From: Kiritimatiellia bacterium
GTDB lineage: Bacteria > Verrucomicrobiota > Kiritimatiellia > RFP12 > DVOR01
Direction: 5' to 3'
NCBI GenBank assembly: GCA_900771325.1
Contig: CAAGNN010000087.1
Span: 1-63,668, forward strand
Length of the DNA: 63,668 nucleotides
The notes below the pieces were generated by a model, which saw nothing but the letters and a program-made list of their open reading frames with translations, was not told where the DNA came from and did not search any database. Positions within the stretch are counted from its first letter, which is position 1. Each line of letters starts with the position of its first letter. This document shows positions 30,839 to 38,259 of this stretch, piece after piece. The position numbers and the translations under genes are program-made.

Positions 30839-30867
30839 CGCGCCCGTTTCGCAACGGCTGCTTTCCC

Positions 30868-30900
30868 GACAAGGCCACCAATCCGTGGCCTTGTCTTTTT
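30868..30900 (+). terminator. intrinsic terminator after queD
   Basis: GACAAGGCCAC/GTGGCCTTGTC, a perfect 11-bp stem with a 6-nt loop, followed by TTTTT. It closes the rpiB-glyA to queD run. Confidence 0.95.
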
Positions 30901-30924
30901 CCCTTCGCCCCAGCCTCAAATCGC

Positions 30925-31135
30925 ATCCGCCCCGGGTTCGAGGTCAACCTGGGGCGGGTCGGGGGTCAACCCGGGGCGGGTCGGGGGTGAACCCGGGGCG
31001 GGTCGGGGGTGAACCCGGGGCGGGTCCGTCTCGAATCCGGGGCGGGTCGAGGGTCAACTCGGGGCGGGTCGGGGGTGAACTCGGGGCGGGTCGGGGGTCA
31101 ACTTGGGGCGGGTCCATCTCGAATCCGGGGCGGAT
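30925..31135. repeat. 22-bp period GC-rich array, locus 6
   Basis: Ten units from 30925 to 31123 in register. The first core is ATCCGCCCCGGGT; the rest are the flipped form (ACCCGGGGCGGGT, ATCCGGGGCGGGT, ACTCGGGGCGGGT). Spacers are CGGGGGTCA or CGGGGGTGA, the reverse-strand form. Right after it (31136-31153) is GGCCTG-N6-CAGGCC, a hairpin also found after array 9. From 31154 to 31235 there is no gene. Confidence 0.94.
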
Positions 31136-31239
31136 GGCCTGGCGGAGCAGGCCGACGCACGACTCTTAATGGCACCGCTTAACCTCTCACTCGGGGCGGT
31201 TTCTCGGAGGCCGAAGCCCCTGTCTCCCCTCCCCACCCC

Positions 31240-31302
31240 CTCCGTCGCGGCACGCGGCTGTCCGCTGTCCGCTGTCGGCTGTCCGCTACGAGCGCAGCGA
31301 GC
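31240..31302. repeat. heptamer composite element beside array 6
   Basis: CCGTCGCGGCACGCG, then four GCTGTCC-type heptamers (31257-31284; GNNGNNA on the minus strand), then ACGAGCGCAGCGAGC. Same order as at 6.5 and 57.6 kb. It ends 12 bp before the -35 box of the next gene. Confidence 0.8.
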
Positions 31303-31313
31303 CCGCCCGTCTG

Positions 31314-31342
31314 TTGACCTGCTGGGGGACAGCCGATATAAT
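31314..31342 (+). promoter_or_regulatory. consensus promoter, apparently leaderless, of the C25-like peptidase
   Basis: TTGACC (31314-31319), 17-bp spacer, TATAAT (31337-31342). The chosen ATG at 31350 is 7 nt past the -10, so the mRNA would begin at the start codon. Confidence 0.8.
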
Positions 31343-31349
31343 GCGCGCT

Positions 31350-34130
31350 ATGTTTTGGTTTTTATTGGCGTGGCAGCGGGGACGATGGGCGGCAATCCGG
31401 GGATTGCTCGCGGGGGTGGTTTTGAGCGCGGCGGGGGTGTGGGCGGAGGTGCCGGGGGCTGGGGAGGCGCAGTATCTGATTGTGACGACCGAGGCGCTGC
31501 GGGAGGGCTTTGAGGCGTTGGCGGCCTTTCGCGCGTCGCCGGAGGGGGGCGGGCTGCGCACGCGCATGCTGACGGTGGAGGCTATCAACCGCGAGCGGAC
31601 GGAGGCGCGGCTGGAGGAGCGTATTCGCGGGGCCATTCAGTCGGCCTACCAGACGGCGGGGACGCAGTTTGTGGTGCTGGGGGGCCGGGCCGAGGCGATT
31701 CCGCCGGTGCGCGCGTGGACGCCGGTGACGGGCATTGCCAATCAGTGGACGGCGCAGCGAGGGACGCCGACGGATTGGTATTACGCCTGCCTGGAGGGGG
31801 AGCCGTGGCCGCAGACGGAGACGGGCTTCTGCGCCTATCCCAATCTGGCGGGGCTGGACTTGACGGCGGAGGTGTGCGTGGGGCGCATTCCGGCGGTGGA
31901 TGTGGCCTCGGTCAAGCGCTACGTCCGCCGGTTGCAGCGTTATGGGTGCCCGACGTCGCCGGCGGCGTTGCGCGCGGACCACGTGCTCTTGAATGGGCTG
32001 GCGATGTCGGCCACGGCGATTGCCGACTGGGGCAAGGCGGATGGTACGCGCTCGGATGGCTACCCGTGGATCCGGGAGGCCGGTCACCCCGAGGGCGCGA
32101 GCGACTCGGAGCTGTGGCTGCGCAATATCTACCTCTCGCGCATTCTCCCCGCGCGGCCCGGGGCGACGGTCGACCTCTGCTTCCCGAATGCCTGCGGCGA
32201 CCCCGAGACGCGCGATCGCTTCACCTCGGCGCTCTCGATTGACCGCCCGGCGGACTTCGATCGCTACCTCGCCCAGCGGCCGGAGTTCGTGGCCCTCTCC
32301 TCACACGGTCTGCCCGCCGGCGTGGGGCGCCTGACGCCGCTCGCTTCCTCGCGCCCCGGCAACGCCTGGGGCATCGTCTACACCGTGGGCTGTAACACCG
32401 CGCAGTTCGACGCGCCTTCCCTGGCCAATGGCGGTCAGGACACCGGGATGGCCCTGCCGGAGGCCGGGGCCTTCGATGGCACGTGGCAGACCTACGCGCT
32501 CGCCGAGCACACCCTTTTGGGCAGCGAGGAGAGCGGCGGCTTGGTCTACATCGCCTCGACGCGCGAGGGGTGGCGGGTCGATGGCATTGGCGGCATCGGC
32601 GGGAAGTCCTACGAATACCTGGCGGCCTTCGCGGAACTCTGGGCGCAGGGCGGCAAGAGCCTGGGCGAGTGCTTTAATGAGCATAAGCGGGGTTTCGTCG
32701 AGCGGGCTTCGCGCGAGGGGGCCTACGACGAGCGTTCGCTTCTGATGGGGACGACCTACTTCGGCGACCCTGCGTTGAGGCCGTTGCGTGACCGGCCGAC
32801 GGCGGCCTTCGAGCCGGTGGAGATGCGCTTTGAGGATGGCTCGAGTGTCGAGGCACGGAGCGGTTTGTGCGGGATGCGTTTGGATGAAGTGGCCCCGGTG
32901 ATGGCGCGCGAGGGGCTGGTCTTCACGGGCTGGGCCCGGGCGGATGGGACGGCGGTGGCGGGCGCTGAGCTCGTCACCTCGGCGTGGCAGGGGAGCACCT
33001 TCGTGGCGACCTGGCGCGAGGCCACCGCCGGCGAGCGCGAGCCCGTGCCGACGGTCGACCCGGCGCTGATGCGCGAAGGCTTCGAGGGGGGCAGCGCCAC
33101 GGTGGCGGTCAAGGGCTACGCCCTCGCGCCCACCTCGCGGAGCACGCCGGTTGTCCGCACCTTCTCGGCGGGGGACGCGCCCTGTTGGCTGACCTTTCAC
33201 GTGCGCCACGAGGCGGGCTTTGAGAACGACGAGGACTGCGGCGTGGTGGCGGCCGTGCAGGGTTCGACCGGGACGCTCTCCCTGCAACGGCGGTGGGACC
33301 TGGGGTGGACGCTCGACCTGGAGGGCACCCCCGTGGGGGCCGTGGCCGTGCCGCTTGCCACTTGGCACCACGTGGCCCTCCACCTCACGGCCGAGGGGTG
33401 CGCGCTCTACCTGAATGGCGAGCTGAAGGCCTCGCTGCCCTCGCTGGGCTTGGGGGAGATGACGGTGGTCTTTGGCGGCAAGTCAGAGAGCGATCGGTAT
33501 GGTTGGGCCAATGCCGGAACGCTTTACTTGGATGAGGCGCTGGCCTTTGCGGCCGAGGCGGGGGTGGAGGCGGCCGATCTCTTTAAGCTTCATCAGGTGG
33601 CGGCGGACGCAGTGCCCGTGCGGCGGACACTCTCGGCGGCGGAGGGTCTGGCCATTCCCGCTGGCGTGCCGCCGCAGATGGCGTTGATGCTCGCCGGTCG
33701 GGGGAGCTTGGCGCCGGCGGCGGGGGCAGCGCTGCCGCCTGTAGTCGCGCCCATCTTCCCAGCCGTGCAGTTGCCGGAAGCGGGCAGCATTTGGACCACG
33801 CCGCAGAACCGCGAGGCGATGGGGCTGGCGATGTTCGCGTGGGACCCGGGCGAGGCTGCACCGCCCCAAGCCGGTTGGGTGGCCGTGGCCAAGCCGGAGC
33901 TGACCGTGACGCGCCTGGCGTTGGGGGAGGACGGCGCGCTGGAGGTCGAGGCAGAGGTCTCGTCGGCCCTACCAGTTGCCTTCACCCCGCAAGCGACCTT
34001 CCGCCTGGTGGAGGCGAGCGACGGCGCTACCGAAGCGACCCCGAGCGCGGACATTTCCGGCGCCTCGGCGCGGTTGCGTCTGCCCCCTGCGGAGGCCAAG
34101 CAGCGCCTCTTCCGCGTCCGCGTGCAGTAG
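31350..34130 (+). CDS. secreted C25 (gingipain-like) cysteine peptidase with InlB-repeat and LamG-like domains
   Basis: A 926-residue exported protein. Signal peptide about 1-34. The caspase-like fold holds LSSHGLP (His319) and VYTVGCNTAQ (Cys348), the His/Cys dyad arrangement of clan CD family C25; RIPAVDVASVKRYV upstream is typical of C25 too. At about 510-550, GLVFTGWARADGTAV resembles Listeria-Bacteroides (InlB) repeats. At about 600-740 a LamG-like domain (TWHHVALHLTAEGCALYLNGEL) may bind glycan. There is no clear C-terminal sorting tag. The start ATG at 31350 is preferred because the ATG at 31341 overlaps the -10 box. It probably degrades extracellular protein. Confidence 0.78.
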   Translation: MFWFLLAWQRGRWAAIRGLLAGVVLSAAGVWAEVPGAGEAQYLIVTTEALREGFEALAAFRASPEGGGLRTRMLTVEAINRERTEARLEERIRGAIQSAYQTAGTQFVVLGGRAEAIPPVRAWTPVTGIANQWTAQRGTPTDWYYACLEGEPWPQTETGFCAYPNLAGLDLTAEVCVGRIPAVDVASVKRYVRRLQRYGCPTSPAALRADHVLLNGLAMSATAIADWGKADGTRSDGYPWIREAGHPEGASDSELWLRNIYLSRILPARPGATVDLCFPNACGDPETRDRFTSALSIDRPADFDRYLAQRPEFVALSSHGLPAGVGRLTPLASSRPGNAWGIVYTVGCNTAQFDAPSLANGGQDTGMALPEAGAFDGTWQTYALAEHTLLGSEESGGLVYIASTREGWRVDGIGGIGGKSYEYLAAFAELWAQGGKSLGECFNEHKRGFVERASREGAYDERSLLMGTTYFGDPALRPLRDRPTAAFEPVEMRFEDGSSVEARSGLCGMRLDEVAPVMAREGLVFTGWARADGTAVAGAELVTSAWQGSTFVATWREATAGEREPVPTVDPALMREGFEGGSATVAVKGYALAPTSRSTPVVRTFSAGDAPCWLTFHVRHEAGFENDEDCGVVAAVQGSTGTLSLQRRWDLGWTLDLEGTPVGAVAVPLATWHHVALHLTAEGCALYLNGELKASLPSLGLGEMTVVFGGKSESDRYGWANAGTLYLDEALAFAAEAGVEAADLFKLHQVAADAVPVRRTLSAAEGLAIPAGVPPQMALMLAGRGSLAPAAGAALPPVVAPIFPAVQLPEAGSIWTTPQNREAMGLAMFAWDPGEAAPPQAGWVAVAKPELTVTRLALGEDGALEVEAEVSSALPVAFTPQATFRLVEASDGATEATPSADISGASARLRLPPAEAKQRLFRVRVQ

Positions 34131-34133
34131 ATG

Positions 34134-34142
34134 TGTTATACT
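34134..34142 (+). promoter_or_regulatory. extended -10 promoter of the DJ-1 gene
   Basis: TGTTATACT, starting 4 bp after the previous stop codon; the ATG at 34178 has GGAGG. Confidence 0.55.
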
Positions 34143-34177
34143 AGGGGCGTAAGTGCGGCTTATTTGGAGGACGAACA

Positions 34178-34729
34178 ATGCTCTTGATGTTATTGGCAGA
34201 CGGCTTTGAGGAAATCGAGGCGCTTGGTACGCTGGATTTATTGCGCCGCGCGGGGGTGGAGGTGCAGACAACGGCCCTGGCCGAGGGGGGAAGCGTGCGC
34301 GGGGCCCACGGGATTGTGGTCCAGGCCGATGGGGCCTTTCCGGGCGCGTGGACGCCCGAGCGCGTCGAGGGGGTCATCCTGCCAGGTGGGATGGGCGGGG
34401 CAACGGCCTTGGCTGCCTCGGCGCAGGTGAAGACGTGGCTGCGCGCGCTCGATGCGCAGGGCAAGTGGATTTGCGCGATTTGTGCGGCCCCGGCCTTGGT
34501 CTTGCCGCGCGCCGGGGTGTTGCAGGCCGGACGGCGGGCCACGTGCTATCCAGCGCCGGACTTCATCAACGCGCTGGGCGAAGCTTACGAGGCGACCCCG
34601 GCGGTCGTCAGCGGAAACCTGATTACGGGGGCTGGTCCGGGGGCCTTTGCCGCCTTTGCCCGCGCGATTTCCGAGGCGCTTCGCCCAGCGGAGGTGGTCG
34701 CGCAAGTGTGGCAGGACGCGCTGTTGTAG
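34178..34729 (+). CDS. DJ-1/PfpI family protein (YajL/PARK7-like)
   Basis: A 183-residue single-domain protein of the DJ-1 superfamily. N-terminus MLLMLLADGFEEIEALGTLDLLRRAG contains the conserved Glu of the active site. ICAAPALVL carries the reactive Cys102 on the nucleophile elbow, and YPAPDF and ITGAGPG complete the site. Such proteins are linked to oxidative-stress protection and glyoxalase/deglycase activity; the exact reaction is disputed for the family. GGAGG lies 5 nt before the ATG. rpoN follows at 16 nt. Confidence 0.9.
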   Translation: MLLMLLADGFEEIEALGTLDLLRRAGVEVQTTALAEGGSVRGAHGIVVQADGAFPGAWTPERVEGVILPGGMGGATALAASAQVKTWLRALDAQGKWICAICAAPALVLPRAGVLQAGRRATCYPAPDFINALGEAYEATPAVVSGNLITGAGPGAFAAFARAISEALRPAEVVAQVWQDALL

Positions 34730-34745
34730 CGGAGCGAGGGGAGCC

Positions 34746-36221
34746 TTGGCGGAGATTGGGACTAACCTGAACCTCGGTGCCTCGCTGCAACAGCGGCAGG
34801 CCCAGGAGCAGGTGCTCTCCATCCAGGCGCAACAGCGGCTACGGTTGCTGCCGTTGCCGGTCCAGGCATTGCAGATGGAGCTGCGCCAGCGCGCCGAGCA
34901 AAATCCCTTCCTGGAGTTTGAGCCGGCGGTGGAGGCCGAGTCGCTCAATGCCCTGCTCGATCGCTCCGCCGGCGACGAAGGCGAGGCCGACGACCCGGAC
35001 TATCTGATGGGCGGCCGCGAGGGGTATGGCGAGCAGGCCGACTTCATCGACCGCGTGGAGGCCGCCCGGCGCCACGAGTGGCGTATTCTCTCCCAAACCG
35101 AACCCGAAACGCTCTACCGTCACCTGGAGCGTCAGGTGCTTGAGACCCTCGAGCCCGGCGCGCAGCGCGACCTGACCCTTCTGGTCTGCGACGCTTTGGA
35201 TGGCGATGGCTACCTGCGCACCTCCTCCGAGGAGCTGTTGGCCGATTGGTGGCAGCTCTGCCAAGGGCGCGCCGAGGTGGCCGAAGCAGCGGACCTGCCG
35301 CGCGCGATTGCGGCGGTCCAGGCGCTCGACCCGGTGGGCGTTGGCGCGCGGTCGCTGGCCGAGTGTCTGGCGCTGCAGGTGCAGGCGGCACCGGGCTATG
35401 ACACGCAACGTGCCCTTAAGCTCCGCCTCTGCCACCACCTCAATGCTCTCCTCGACCGCACCCCCGAGCGTCTGGCCAAGGAATTGCGCTGCACGCCGGC
35501 GGAGTTGGCCGAGGCGCTGGCCTTTCTCAAGGGGCTCAACCCCTTTCCCGGCCGCGCCTTCGCCCCGAAAGAGAACCTCGAGGTACCCGAGGTGGTGGCC
35601 CTGCCAATGGCCGACGGCTCCTGGCGAGCCAGCTGCGATGAGCGCGTCTTCCCGCGCTTTCGCGTGGACGAGGCAGCCATCGAAGCCGCCCGCGAGGCGG
35701 CCAAAACGCGCGAGGAGCGCGCGTGCGTCAGCGACCTGGAGAGCGCCGCGCGGCTCTTGGTCGATGCCTATCACGAGCGCAACGACACCCTCCGGCGCGT
35801 GGCGCAGGTGATCTTCAACCATCAGCGCGCCTTCCTGGCCAGCGGCGGCGAGGCGAGCACCCTCAAGCCCCTGCTGCAGCGCGAGGTGGCCCAGGAGGTG
35901 GGCTACGACGAGAGCATCGTCTCGCGCACCCTCAAGGATAAGTCGGTCCGCGTGGCCACTGCCCGCAAGCCGATCCCCTTCAAGGCCTTCTTCACACGCG
36001 CGCTGCCGGCGGCGGCCACCGGGGCCGAGTGCGTTTCGGAGCAGCAGGCCAAGCAAGCGTTGCGCGAACTGGTGGCCGCCGAGGACCCGGCCGCGCCGCT
36101 CTCCGACCAGGCGATTATGGAGGCGATGGCTGCGCGCGGCATCCCCTTGGCCCGTCGGACCGTGGCCAAATATCGCGATGCCCTCGGCATCCCCTCCACC
36201 CGCGAGCGGCGGAGGCGGTAG
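34746..36221 (+). CDS. rpoN: RNA polymerase sigma-54 factor
   Basis: A 491-residue sigma factor for activator-dependent promoters. Region I is glutamine/leucine-rich (LGASLQQRQAQEQVLSIQ, then LPLPVQALQMELRQRAEQNP). The core-binding region has ALDPVGVGARSLAECL. The C-terminal domain contains the HTH (EVGYDESIVSRTLKDKSVRV) and the RpoN box ARRTVAKYRD (about 469-478). The start is probably TTG at 34746 with GAGGGGAG before it; no ATG fits the family N-terminus. It lies 16 nt after the DJ-1 gene. No enhancer-binding protein is nearby. Confidence 0.93.
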   Translation: MAEIGTNLNLGASLQQRQAQEQVLSIQAQQRLRLLPLPVQALQMELRQRAEQNPFLEFEPAVEAESLNALLDRSAGDEGEADDPDYLMGGREGYGEQADFIDRVEAARRHEWRILSQTEPETLYRHLERQVLETLEPGAQRDLTLLVCDALDGDGYLRTSSEELLADWWQLCQGRAEVAEAADLPRAIAAVQALDPVGVGARSLAECLALQVQAAPGYDTQRALKLRLCHHLNALLDRTPERLAKELRCTPAELAEALAFLKGLNPFPGRAFAPKENLEVPEVVALPMADGSWRASCDERVFPRFRVDEAAIEAAREAAKTREERACVSDLESAARLLVDAYHERNDTLRRVAQVIFNHQRAFLASGGEASTLKPLLQREVAQEVGYDESIVSRTLKDKSVRVATARKPIPFKAFFTRALPAAATGAECVSEQQAKQALRELVAAEDPAAPLSDQAIMEAMAARGIPLARRTVAKYRDALGIPSTRERRRR

Positions 36222-36243
36222 TCTGCAATCGAAAGGGAACGAG

Positions 36244-37140
36244 ATGGACGCAACCCCAAAACCGATCCTACTTGTCTGGCTGGCCCTGCGCGGGGTGCCG
36301 GAGTTTACCGCCACGCGCGAACAGGTGGCGCGTTGGGCCGCCCAGGTGCCCGAACTAGAGGTGGTCTTTGCCGACAGCCAGGAGGCCTTTGTGCGTAACC
36401 TCTCCAAGGCCACCTATGTGCTCACCTTCCGCTTCTGCGAGGCGTGGCTGCCGCTGACCTATCGCCTCCGCTGGATTGCCACCCCGGCGGCCGGACGCGA
36501 ACTCCTGGGCGCGCGCTTGCCCGATCGCATCCGCCTGACGCACGGCACCTTCCACGGCGAGATTATGGCCGAGAGCGTGGTGGGAATGCTCTTGGCCGTA
36601 CGGCGGGGTCTGCTCCCGGGGTTGGGCCTGTGCACGGCGGCCGATCCCTGGCCGGAGTTCACCCCAAATCGGACCACCATCGCCGGCTCGACGACCGTCA
36701 TCCTGGGCTATGGCCACATCGGCCAGGCTATCGGGCGCAAGCTTGAAGCCCTGGGCGTGACCATCCACGGCATTCGCCGCGCCAACCTGCATGAGCTGCC
36801 TGCCTTATTACCGAAGGCCGACGCGCTCATCCTCGCCCTCCCGGCTACGCGCGAAACCGACCGCCTGGTCGATGCCGCCGCCTTGGCGCGTCTGCCGGCC
36901 CACGCCGTGCTCATCAATGTTGGGCGCGGAAACGCCGTCGACGAAGAGGCGCTGGCCCAGGCCCTCGAAGCCGGGCGGCTCCACGCGGCCTTCCTCGACG
37001 TCCTCCAAACCGAGCCTTACCCCGCCGACGGTCCGCTGCGCACCGCCCCGCGTTGCTTCCTGCTGCCGCACGCCTCGGCCTTCGCGCCAGACTACCTCGA
37101 CCGCGCCTTCCAAGCCTGGCTGGATGAGTATCGGGGATGA
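36244..37140 (+). CDS. D-isomer-specific 2-hydroxyacid dehydrogenase
   Basis: A 298-residue NAD(P)-dependent dehydrogenase. The Rossmann motif is VILGYGHIGQAIGRKL (about 158-173). Catalytic residues are Arg in NVGRGNAVDEEAL, Glu in LQTEPYP and His in LLPHASAF. The N-terminal substrate domain is short and divergent. Substrate could be glyoxylate, hydroxypyruvate or another 2-oxoacid. ATG at 36244 with a GGGAACGAG ribosome binding region. Its stop codon lies inside a heptamer repeat tract shared with the recO start. Confidence 0.88.
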   Translation: MDATPKPILLVWLALRGVPEFTATREQVARWAAQVPELEVVFADSQEAFVRNLSKATYVLTFRFCEAWLPLTYRLRWIATPAAGRELLGARLPDRIRLTHGTFHGEIMAESVVGMLLAVRRGLLPGLGLCTAADPWPEFTPNRTTIAGSTTVILGYGHIGQAIGRKLEALGVTIHGIRRANLHELPALLPKADALILALPATRETDRLVDAAALARLPAHAVLINVGRGNAVDEEALAQALEAGRLHAAFLDVLQTEPYPADGPLRTAPRCFLLPHASAFAPDYLDRAFQAWLDEYRG

Positions 37141-37164
37141 CAGAGGACGGATGACAGATGACAG
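37137..37164. repeat. heptamer tract spanning the dehydrogenase stop and the recO start
   Basis: Four heptamers (ATGACAG type; one is AGGACGG) at 37137-37164. The first supplies the TGA stop of the dehydrogenase gene and the last contains the recO ATG. It is the only tract in the window that reaches into genes. It has no palindromic boundary module or 22-bp array. Confidence 0.75.
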
Positions 37165-38012
37165 TTGGCAACGCAGAGCGTGAGGTGCACCCTGTCGATG
37201 CTGCCTCCGCGCCTCAGGCCGTGCTCGTCAAGGACGAGGCCGTGTGCCTGTGCGTGCGCCCCTTCTCCAAAACCTCGCAGATGGTGACCTGGTTCGCCCG
37301 CGAGTACGGGTTGCTCACCACGCCGGTCAAGGGTGCCCAGCGGCCCAAGAGCGGCTTTGTGGGGCGCTATGACGTGGGCTACACCTGCGAGATTGTCTTC
37401 TACGCCCGCAGTCGCTCCGGCGGCACCCACCACATCCGCGAGTGTTCGCCGCTGGCCTTGCGCGAAGCGCTCCGCACTAACTGGCGCTCGGCCACCGCCG
37501 CGGCGTATGTCTGCGACCTCACCTTGCGCGCCACTCGCCCGGGTCTGCCAAACCCCGCTCTCTTCCAGACGCTGGAGGACCTCCTGGACGTGCTCCCCAC
37601 GGCCGCCGCGCGCGAGGTGCCCTTGCTGCTCCTGTGGCTGGAGAGCAACCTGCTGTTGCATCTGGGCGTGGCGCCGGACTTCACCCCCTGCCCGCGCTGC
37701 GCCCCCTCCCCCCACGCAACCTTTTCCGTCGAGGAGGGGCACTTCTGCTGCGACCACCGCCCGAGCCGTCTGCCCAAGCCCCTCACCCTCTCGCTCCACC
37801 GGGAGATCCCCGAACTCTTTGTGCAGTTCACGCGCGAGTCCATCGCGCAGACCCTCGACCGCGCCCGCGCCTCGCAACGCACCGACCTCTTCGGCCGCCC
37901 CGAGCCCTTCCCCGGCGTCTTTGGTCTGCGCCGCTTCCTGGGCATCTTCCTCAATCTCCACCTCGACCTCCTCCCCGGTCCTCGCCGCACCGCCCTCGAC
38001 CTGCTCATCTAA
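37158..38012 (+). CDS. recO: DNA repair protein RecO
   Basis: A 284-residue RecFOR pathway mediator loading RecA on SSB-coated DNA. The N-terminal OB fold has AVCLCVRPFSKTSQMVTWFAREYGLLTTPVKGAQR. The C-terminal helical domain holds a zinc-finger-like set CPRC and FCCDHR (about 175-198). About 22 residues precede the family start, so translation may truly begin later (for example GTG at 37219). The annotated ATG sits in a heptamer repeat and has no clear ribosome binding site. A short GGGCGCGCCC palindrome with TTTAT follows the stop (38021-38034). Confidence 0.9.
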   Translation: MTVGNAEREVHPVDAASAPQAVLVKDEAVCLCVRPFSKTSQMVTWFAREYGLLTTPVKGAQRPKSGFVGRYDVGYTCEIVFYARSRSGGTHHIRECSPLALREALRTNWRSATAAAYVCDLTLRATRPGLPNPALFQTLEDLLDVLPTAAAREVPLLLLWLESNLLLHLGVAPDFTPCPRCAPSPHATFSVEEGHFCCDHRPSRLPKPLTLSLHREIPELFVQFTRESIAQTLDRARASQRTDLFGRPEPFPGVFGLRRFLGIFLNLHLDLLPGPRRTALDLLI

Positions 38013-38115
38013 GGGGGTAGGGCGCGCCCTTTATGCTAGGCACAGGGACGGCAGACCACCGTCACGCCGGGCCTCAATACGCCTCAGCCCGAAGGCCGAA
38101 GGCAACCAGGCACTT

Positions 38116-38150
38116 GAGCAACTATTAAGACTCACTGTTAATGGTTCCGC
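38116..38150. repeat. solitary AT-rich 22-bp-type unit
   Basis: ATTAAGACTCACTGTTAATGG contains the 13-bp core AAGACTCACTGTT, one base different from the core at 16192. There is only one unit. Like the GC-rich loci it lies just upstream of an operon, here gyrA. The rest of the gap 38013-38229 shows no gene. Confidence 0.5.
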
Positions 38151-38229
38151 TCGCGGCAGATGTCAATGAGCAAACCCTCAGACCGGGATGTCGAAGCGCC
38201 GCCGAGGGTAAACATTTGGCGCGGAATTG

Positions 38230-38238
38230 TGCTATACT
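38230..38238 (+). promoter_or_regulatory. extended -10 promoter of gyrA
   Basis: TGCTATACT with no good -35; ATG at 38260 after GAAAGGA. Confidence 0.6.
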
Positions 38239-38259
38239 GAGGGGCGAAAGGATTTTGAG

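Noticed and set aside
38021..38034. Terminator after recO
   Set aside because: GGGCGCGCCC leaves no room for a good loop and the T-run is only TTTAT.
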